A stretch of 64,000 nucleotides of DNA, from contig CAWBGI010000007.1 of assembly GCA_963788225.1 (NCBI GenBank), positions 372,001 to 436,000 of the forward strand, given 5' to 3'. Positions 58,396 through 64,000 of this stretch are shown piece after piece (positions within the stretch are counted from its first letter, which is position 1; each line of letters begins with the position of its first letter). Source of the DNA: Sulfotelmatobacter sp963788225 (GTDB taxonomy: Bacteria; Acidobacteriota; Terriglobia; Terriglobales; Acidobacteriaceae). The notes under the pieces were generated by a model, which was not told the DNA's origin, ran no database searches, and was given only the letters and a program-made list of their open reading frames with translations. The position numbers and the translations under genes are program-made.

Positions 58396-61300
58396 CTAGA
58401 ATCTAACAACTGCCGCTAACTGAATGCCGCGCGGGCCGCCGCCCCCGATGAAGGGATTGCCGATACCGACATCGCCGGTGGCCGTGATGATGCCAGTTGC
58501 ACCGGTGGGGTTACCCACTTCACGTCCGTTCACGTTTTGGAAGCCGTGCACCGCCGGGTCCGCAATGAAGGCCGGCAGGAACGGATTGGCGAAGTTGGGA
58601 TGATTGAGAATGTTGAAGAAATCCGCACGCAGCTGCACCGTCATCCGCTCGGTGATCGCAGTGGTTTTATAGACTGCGAAATTCCATTCTTTGAACGAAG
58701 GGCCGTGAAGTGAATCGCGTCCTTCATTACCGAAGTGGCGGGTGCCGGGAATGCAGTCTGCGGCTACGCCGGTAGCGGCCGCACCGCCAATCTGGCACGG
58801 GATAGCGAAAGAACTCAGGTCCACGTAGTTCAACGGATCGTGCGGATGGTACCTGACCGGCCCAACCGTATCTGGCCGATCAAATCCATTGCCGCTGCCG
58901 CTGTAGTCGTCCTCGAAATTGTAATTGAACTGGAAGGGCTGGCCGTCTTGCAAGGTCAGCACGCTATTCACGCCCCAGCCATTCTTCAGGCGCTGCATGT
59001 TTCCGCCCATCTTCGGGAACTCGTAGGCGAAGTTCCAGGTAAAACGGCGGGGAATGTTGAAATTGGAGGGGCCGTATTCGAGCTGCGGATTGGTGCTGTC
59101 GTTAGGCTGGGCAGCATTCGGCTCAAAGTCTTCGCCGTCGCTTGAATTATCAAGAGATCTCGACCAGACAAAGTTCGCGATGGAGGTTACGCCGTGCCAT
59201 CCCGTAATCCGGTAGCTGGCCTGTAGCGCGTTGTAGTTCGACTTTCCAGTGGAATTCTCTTGCAGAATGTAAAAAGCACCGTAGGGATTGCTCCCATAGA
59301 ACCGTGGCACGCCGTACGCGCCTGTGATGGCACCCGTCGTTGCGCAGGTCGCGATCCCGCTCGGGCAGTCCGAAGCAGTAATCTGCGCCTGGCCGGGCTG
59401 ACTGAGGTCAAAGAACCTCCACAGGCGATGTCCTTGTGACCCTACGTAGCCGATCTGCAGCATCGATTTGCTGGAAATCTGCTGCTGGATGTTCAGGTTG
59501 TAATTTTCCATGTACGGCGTCTTGATATTGCGATCAAAGCCGAAAGCGTCGCACTCATAGTTGCACGTGGTGGTCGGGGCAAAGAGCGGAACTCCGAAGC
59601 CGATCGGTCCGGTGACCGCGCCGGTCGAAAGAATCGGATTGGGGCCAATGTTGTTGTAGGCCGGGCCGGGATCGAAGTACGGAGAATAGGGCAAGTGACC
59701 GAGCGCCATATCCTGCGAGAAGGCATCGAAGAATATTCCGTAGCCGACACGCACCACCGTCTTACCTTTTCCCGTTACGTCCCAGGCAGCGCTTACGCGC
59801 GGCGCAAAATCCTTCTTGTCAGGGTTGTAAAGGCTGCTCAAACCTGGCTGGCCGACTTGCGTGAGCGTAAAGGTGTTGTTGACGGCATCCAGATTCGTGA
59901 TGTTGCTAAGCTGGTTGTTCTTCTCCTGCACCACACCAAAGTAGTCCCAGCGCAAGCCGTAGTTGAGGGTCACCCGCGGGGTCGCCCGGAAGCTGTCTTG
60001 CACGTAGAAACCAAAGTTGTTTTCGTAAGTGTGCCGGGTGGAGTCGCCGAAATACTGGAAGCCGCCATCGACCTGGCCCTGGAGGAAGTCCTGGATGGCA
60101 TTGCCAGTCGTCGATCCATCGAAACTCAATCTGCCGCGGAAGTACTTATCGAAATACTGTTGTATCGAAGTACGGTGATAATCGACGCCGAACTTTACGT
60201 CGTGCTTGTTAATCTTCCAGGAGAAGTTGTCCAGCACCTGGTTGTTACTGTCCACGCGGTGACGCGGCAGGCTGCTCGTAGATCCAAGCTGAGCGACTCC
60301 GCTCACCAGAATGATCGGGAGGCCGGAGTCAAAGGGAGGGGCGCCATTACACTGCGTGGTGCTGGTCGCTCCGCAAAGGCCGATTGTGCTCGGGCTGAAG
60401 CTCTGGTCCGCAGGGAAGAAGCCTTCGGCGAACCGATTCCAACCATAGCGCAATTCATTCACCTTGGCAGATCCGATCGTCCGCACGTAGGAAATCGACA
60501 CCAACTGCACTCGCGTTGGCGTGTAAGTATTGAAACCCGGCAATTGGCCGCCGGACGCCGTGAGGGCCAGCGGAAAGGACTGGACACTATCGCCAAAGAA
60601 ATAACGGCCGGTGAGGTTGTTGTTAGGGTTGAAGCTGTGGTCAATCTTGGAGATAAAGCTGGTCAGCCGGTTGAACGACGGGGAAACAACTGAAGCAGTT
60701 CCCGCAGTCATGTCCGGGATGCCCTGAGTCAAATTCGGCGCAGGCCAGGGATGCCGGGCAATCAGTGCCGGAATGACCCCAGACGGGTCTGTTGAATCGC
60801 TCGGCTGTAAGGATCCGTCCGCCGCAGTACCTGTGGGTACGTTCGCCAGAGTTACCACGCCCACCGGCTCCTGCTGGCCTTCATAGTCCACATAAAAGAA
60901 AGTCTTGTCCTTCACGATGGGTCCGCCCAGCGAAGCGCCATATTGATTATTGTGGAACGGCGCCTTCGGCTGGCTGGAAGGATTGAAGTAGTTGCGCGCA
61001 TCGAGCGCGTCATTGCGGAAGTAGTCGGCTGCGCTGCCGTGAATCTTGTTAGTCCCGCTTTTGGTAACAATGTTGACGATCGCGCCCGCGCTACGACCAT
61101 ATTCTGGGGCGAAGTTCGAGAGCACATTCACTTCAGCGACGGCGTCAATGGGCAGGATCGTCGAGGGCGTACCGAAGACGCCGGCCTCGTTGATGGCCGG
61201 GTCGTTGCGGTAGCCATCGTTCATGTCGGTGCCGTCGAGCAGGTAGTTGTTGGACCGTCCGCGGGCCCCGTTCATCGAAAACTCGCCGAAGGACCCGGGA

Positions 61301-61809
61301 GAGTCGGAAATCTCGTCCGGAGACCCGGCCACGCCGGGGTTCATGTAAATGAGCTTGGTATAGTCGCGACCGTTGACCGGCATATTTTCGACAGTCTGGG
61401 CTGTGAGGACGCCACCCAGTGTATTGGTGGTCGTCTCTACAAGTGGCAAACTATCCGCCGAAACTTCCACCCTGGTCGATACCTGTCCGGGCCTCATGGA
61501 GGCATCGACGCGACGCTCCCCGGCCACGTCCACCGTCACGCCGGTGGTCACGAAGGTCTGAAAGCCAGTCAGCGTGATGGTCACCGTGTAGGTGCCAATC
61601 GGCAGTTCGGGCAGCGTGTAGCTGCCGCTTGCGCCGGTGCTGGTGGTGCGCTCCAATCCTGTAGCCACGTTCTTCACGGTCACCTGAGCGTTTGGGAGGA
61701 CCGCGCCGGAGGGGTCGGTTACCGTTCCTAGAATCGTGCCGCGGAAGGTCTGTGCCGAAAGGCCGATGGCAGCCAGAAGCACAAACACGAGGACTATGCG
61801 CGCTTTCAT
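58396..61809 (-). CDS. TonB-dependent receptor, Oar-like
   Basis: A 1137-residue outer-membrane protein. A signal peptide (IVLVFVLLAAIGLSAQ) is followed by a carboxypeptidase-regulatory domain (about 20-105: GTILGTVTDPSGAVLPNAQV), a plug domain (about 120-245: LPLVETTTNTLGGVLTAQTV, VNGRDYTKLIYMNPG, AGAIVNIVTKSGTNKIHGSA) and a large barrel that ends IQLAAVVRF with a terminal Phe. This is the typical acidobacterial Oar/SusC-like receptor, often used for glycans or peptides; the ligand is unknown. AAGGAG lies 5 bases before the ATG. It is monocistronic with an intrinsic terminator. Confidence 0.93.
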   Translation of the reverse strand: MKARIVLVFVLLAAIGLSAQTFRGTILGTVTDPSGAVLPNAQVTVKNVATGLERTTSTGASGSYTLPELPIGTYTVTITLTGFQTFVTTGVTVDVAGERRVDASMRPGQVSTRVEVSADSLPLVETTTNTLGGVLTAQTVENMPVNGRDYTKLIYMNPGVAGSPDEISDSPGSFGEFSMNGARGRSNNYLLDGTDMNDGYRNDPAINEAGVFGTPSTILPIDAVAEVNVLSNFAPEYGRSAGAIVNIVTKSGTNKIHGSAADYFRNDALDARNYFNPSSQPKAPFHNNQYGASLGGPIVKDKTFFYVDYEGQQEPVGVVTLANVPTGTAADGSLQPSDSTDPSGVIPALIARHPWPAPNLTQGIPDMTAGTASVVSPSFNRLTSFISKIDHSFNPNNNLTGRYFFGDSVQSFPLALTASGGQLPGFNTYTPTRVQLVSISYVRTIGSAKVNELRYGWNRFAEGFFPADQSFSPSTIGLCGATSTTQCNGAPPFDSGLPIILVSGVAQLGSTSSLPRHRVDSNNQVLDNFSWKINKHDVKFGVDYHRTSIQQYFDKYFRGRLSFDGSTTGNAIQDFLQGQVDGGFQYFGDSTRHTYENNFGFYVQDSFRATPRVTLNYGLRWDYFGVVQEKNNQLSNITNLDAVNNTFTLTQVGQPGLSSLYNPDKKDFAPRVSAAWDVTGKGKTVVRVGYGIFFDAFSQDMALGHLPYSPYFDPGPAYNNIGPNPILSTGAVTGPIGFGVPLFAPTTTCNYECDAFGFDRNIKTPYMENYNLNIQQQISSKSMLQIGYVGSQGHRLWRFFDLSQPGQAQITASDCPSGIATCATTGAITGAYGVPRFYGSNPYGAFYILQENSTGKSNYNALQASYRITGWHGVTSIANFVWSRSLDNSSDGEDFEPNAAQPNDSTNPQLEYGPSNFNIPRRFTWNFAYEFPKMGGNMQRLKNGWGVNSVLTLQDGQPFQFNYNFEDDYSGSGNGFDRPDTVGPVRYHPHDPLNYVDLSSFAIPCQIGGAAATGVAADCIPGTRHFGNEGRDSLHGPSFKEWNFAVYKTTAITERMTVQLRADFFNILNHPNFANPFLPAFIADPAVHGFQNVNGREVGNPTGATGIITATGDVGIGNPFIGGGGPRGIQLAAVVRF

Positions 61810-62068
61810 AGAGTCTCCTTGAATCTTATGAGTTTGAGGGAGTAATTCCTGATGCGGCAGGCCAGACTTTTCAGGCCCTCAGTTTGAGAGGCCTTGCAAT
61901 TCCTTGCATACTAAGAAGTTGCAGTGCCCGACGCACAGTAAACACTAATCAAACCCTATCCCAAGAGTCAACCATTGGTTTCTGATGGAAGCAATAGATT
62001 TTACGAATAGGGTAACTCGCAGGTAACGTGGCTGACAGAAGCCCGGGTGGCTGGCGCGTCTTCGTGTC
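61810..62068. other. Upstream region of the TonB-type receptor
   Basis: About 260 bases. It contains a short repeated word (AGTTTGAG at 61831 and 61880) and AT-rich stretches, but no confident promoter. Confidence 0.4.
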
Positions 62069-62160
62069 GGGTCTTAGGTGTCGGGGTCTTGGGTGCCAGG
62101 TCTTGGGTCTTAGGCTTTCCGAAGCTTGGGCCTAAGACCTGAGACCTAACACCTGAGACC
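62069..62160. repeat. Heptad inverted-repeat element (GGGTCTT type)
   Basis: Left arm units GGGTCTT, AGGTGTC, GGGGTCTT, GGGTGCC, AGGTCTT, GGGTCTT, AGG (62069-62114). The right arm on the minus strand is GGTCTCA, GGTGTTA, GGTCTCA, GGTCTTA, GG (62131-62160). The right edge lies 5 bases from the stop of the next minus-strand gene. Confidence 0.85.
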
Positions 62161-62164
62161 TTCG

Positions 62165-63838
62165 CTAGAAGTTGATGGTCACGCCGCCGCGGACGGAGCG
62201 CGCGGACTGGACAAGATAGACGGTTTGGCCGTCCTGGCCCATTACCGGCACGTAGCCTTGCGCCAGCAGGTTGCGGACGTCGATGAGCGCCTCCAGGTGC
62301 CCAGACAGCAAGCCCAGGCTCGGAATCGGCTGGCGCAGGAAAAGATTCAGGAAGGGGTCGCTCTGTCCCGGAGAGGCGTTGAACATATCCACCGGAGTCA
62401 ATGCTGGGCCATTGACCCACCGATAGGAAGCGATCCAGCGGGTATGACTGCGAGGCAGGGTGCCGCTGAGCTTCGCGGCCAGGGCTTGACGGCGCTGCGT
62501 GCTGATCCACTGCCCGGCATTCTGCAGCTCGACATCAGGCTTGGCCAGGTCGAGCACGTCGCCGCAGGCATAATCCAAAGTGGCGCTGAGATCAGCAGAG
62601 AGCTTGCGCTGGAGAACCACCCGCACTCCATGTGCACGCAGAGTGTCTCCACCATACGTGAACGTGCCCGAGTAGACGTCGGGGAGAAGGAACCCGCCGG
62701 CAGCGGAGACTTCACCGATGCCAATCAATGCCGTGTTGGCAACGCGATCGCTAAACACCGCAACCTGAATGTTGTTCTTGCCGATGCGCCGGGAAACGCT
62801 CAGCTCCTGATGGTGAGCCCGTTCCAACCGGGTGGCAAAGTTGACCATGCTGACGCGGGGATCGGCTTCACTCAAGTCCGCGGGGGCGGAGTCGAAGCCT
62901 TTCTCGGATCGGGTTCCCGGCAGGGAGGTGGCATAGTCGTACTCGACGACGGTGTTGGGAGAGGCGTGCAGGTCAATGGAGCCGTAGGGGCGGAACGCGG
63001 TCACGTGCCCAAGAAATTGGATGGTCTGCAACTCACTGCCGAACCTCAACTCCAGCACGTCGTCGAGTGCGAGATCGTCTCCCGCATTGAGCGCCAGCGA
63101 CTGCAGAGCAGCGTAGTGCAGGTTGGGATCGGAGGGCGCGAACCGGCGCATGGTAACTGCCATCGAGGGGCCGGAGCCATCGGGCAGGGCGTGCGAGTAA
63201 ATAGCGCGCAAAACGGCGGAAGGCAGGCTGTCCCCGTAGCCGACGTTTCCACTCAGGCCGACGCGATCCGTGGAGAAAATGGACCGCTCCAGCGCGAAAC
63301 CTGTACTCATGTCCGACCCGCTGCCATATCCCTGTGCCGCTGAGCCGGCCAGAAGCGAAAGGGTCGCCTTCAGGTCGTGATTCTGTTCGACGGTCGCAGT
63401 GGGAAGATCGTCAAACCTCAAAACCGGGCGGTTTGCGACCGAGCGCAACGTCCATTTCCAGTCATCGTCGTCGCCCTTTCCGCGCAGCGTACCCACTCGA
63501 AGACCTTCGAGCAGGTTATGCAGGGTGACGTCGACAAAAATATGAGTGCCAGCCCGCAGTCCGACTTCTTCGCGCAGGGCGGGAAGGAAGGAAGGAACGT
63601 AGACTTTGATGGAATAGGATCCCGGCAGCAGGCCCGATGCAGTGTAAAGCCCCTCGCTGTCGGTGAACACCGTTACAATTTTTGTTGCCGCGCTGAAAAC
63701 CTCTACCACCGCACCTATCTGTGGTGTGCCCGAGACATCGCGAACATATCCCGAAATGACACTTGGCCGTTCTCCGGCCCACGCCGGGAGAGCAAGCGCG
63801 ACCATCACTACCCAAGATCCGATATGGCGAAGCTTCAC
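62165..63838 (-). CDS. Carboxypeptidase-regulatory outer-membrane protein
   Basis: A 557-residue exported protein. A signal peptide (GSWVVMVALALPAWA) is followed by a carboxypeptidase-regulatory Ig-like domain (about 24-110: VISGYVRDVSGTPQIGAVVE ... GLYTASGLLPGSYSIKVYVP). The remainder is beta-rich (QNHDLKATLSLLAGSAAQGY, VEYDYATSLPGTRSEKGFDS) and ends RSVRGGVTINF with a terminal Phe, as expected of a barrel inserted by BamA. No plug or TonB box is apparent, so it is a smaller relative of the receptor at 58396. It follows the partial gene at 63867 after 28 bases. Confidence 0.8.
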   Translation of the reverse strand: MKLRHIGSWVVMVALALPAWAGERPSVISGYVRDVSGTPQIGAVVEVFSAATKIVTVFTDSEGLYTASGLLPGSYSIKVYVPSFLPALREEVGLRAGTHIFVDVTLHNLLEGLRVGTLRGKGDDDDWKWTLRSVANRPVLRFDDLPTATVEQNHDLKATLSLLAGSAAQGYGSGSDMSTGFALERSIFSTDRVGLSGNVGYGDSLPSAVLRAIYSHALPDGSGPSMAVTMRRFAPSDPNLHYAALQSLALNAGDDLALDDVLELRFGSELQTIQFLGHVTAFRPYGSIDLHASPNTVVEYDYATSLPGTRSEKGFDSAPADLSEADPRVSMVNFATRLERAHHQELSVSRRIGKNNIQVAVFSDRVANTALIGIGEVSAAGGFLLPDVYSGTFTYGGDTLRAHGVRVVLQRKLSADLSATLDYACGDVLDLAKPDVELQNAGQWISTQRRQALAAKLSGTLPRSHTRWIASYRWVNGPALTPVDMFNASPGQSDPFLNLFLRQPIPSLGLLSGHLEALIDVRNLLAQGYVPVMGQDGQTVYLVQSARSVRGGVTINF

Positions 63839-63866
63839 TCCAACCCCCGGTAAATCAAGCAGTCCG

Positions 63867-64000
63867 CTACTCTACAGCAAACGTAGCTGAAGGAGCAATG
63901 GTCTGCTTGGAGATATTGTCGTTCACTTTAATATCGATCCGGTATACACCCGGCTGCAGTTTCGCCGCGGCCACAGATTTCTGCAGCGTGACCTGCTCGC
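63867..64000 (-). CDS. C-terminal fragment of an exported or surface protein (runs off the window)
   Basis: Only 43 residues are present before the stop at 63867-63869: KLQPGVYRIDIKVNDNISKQ, then the ending SATFAVE. The strand pattern resembles the C-terminal beta-domain of acidobacterial GWxTD or VWFA-type surface proteins, but the fragment is too short to assign. It is probably cotranscribed with the gene at 62165. Confidence 0.6.
   Translation of the reverse strand, partial: EQVTLQKSVAAAKLQPGVYRIDIKVNDNISKQTIAPSATFAVE

Overview
The window looks like a chromosome segment of an uncultured or soil-type Acidobacteriota, probably class Terriglobia. The evidence is the gene content: a large Oar-like TonB-dependent receptor with a carboxypeptidase-regulatory plug, three CRTAC1/ASPIC-UnbV proteins, TPR proteins, a multihaem cytochrome-TPR protein, HAF-repeat and other secreted repeat proteins, LpxB and PpiD (a diderm envelope), high GC, and many GTG/TTG starts. 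This is inferred from family distribution; no marker phylogeny was run. There is no phage, integrase, transposase, CRISPR array or rRNA.

Layout. 0-10 kb: a hemW fragment, an ABC exporter, a TPR protein, then lpxB, whose 5' end is present twice around a two-gene cassette (a small helix-turn-helix protein and a frameshifted TIR-like/deoxyribosyltransferase-like protein); then two secreted proteins, one an M1-aminopeptidase-like protein that has lost its zinc site. 10-17.6 kb: housekeeping and small conserved genes (Nudix, SpoIIAA-like, YefM/YoeB, MidA, 3-hydroxyacyl-CoA dehydrogenase, HAD phosphatase, hemerythrin). 17.6-28 kb: minus-strand genes for lipid acylation, a NitT/TauT-type importer without a binding protein, MalQ, PpiD and an APC permease. 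28-37 kb: an RHH/ParE toxin-antitoxin pair and a three-gene operon of a membrane multihaem c-type cytochrome/TPR protein and two exported CRTAC1 proteins. 37-46 kb: a pseudouridine synthase, a rhodanese, two secreted repeat proteins, a third CRTAC1 protein and PncB. 46-51 kb: a complete sugar ABC importer operon ending in a frameshifted AlkZ-like gene. 51-54.4 kb: an outer-membrane barrel protein flanked by relics of cstA (with an internally inverted segment) and of a short-chain fatty acid transporter, and tRNA-Lys. 54.6-64 kb: a PilZ protein, a TPR/coiled-coil pair, and two carboxypeptidase-regulatory outer-membrane proteins.

Recurrent structure. At least eight loci carry an unusual element: degenerate 7-bp tandem units, usually arranged as two inverted arms, and at five loci ending at or within a few tens of bases of a stop codon. 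An 8-bp-unit relative lies inside a CRTAC1 gene and encodes part of its N-terminal sequence. A second class, double perfect hairpins, is inserted in frame in the ABC exporter and (partly decayed) in lpxB.

Most envelope genes here appear to build or feed the outer membrane and periplasm. The cassette inside the lpxB duplication, the cytochrome-CRTAC1 operon and the heptad hairpins are the best candidates for something not yet described.
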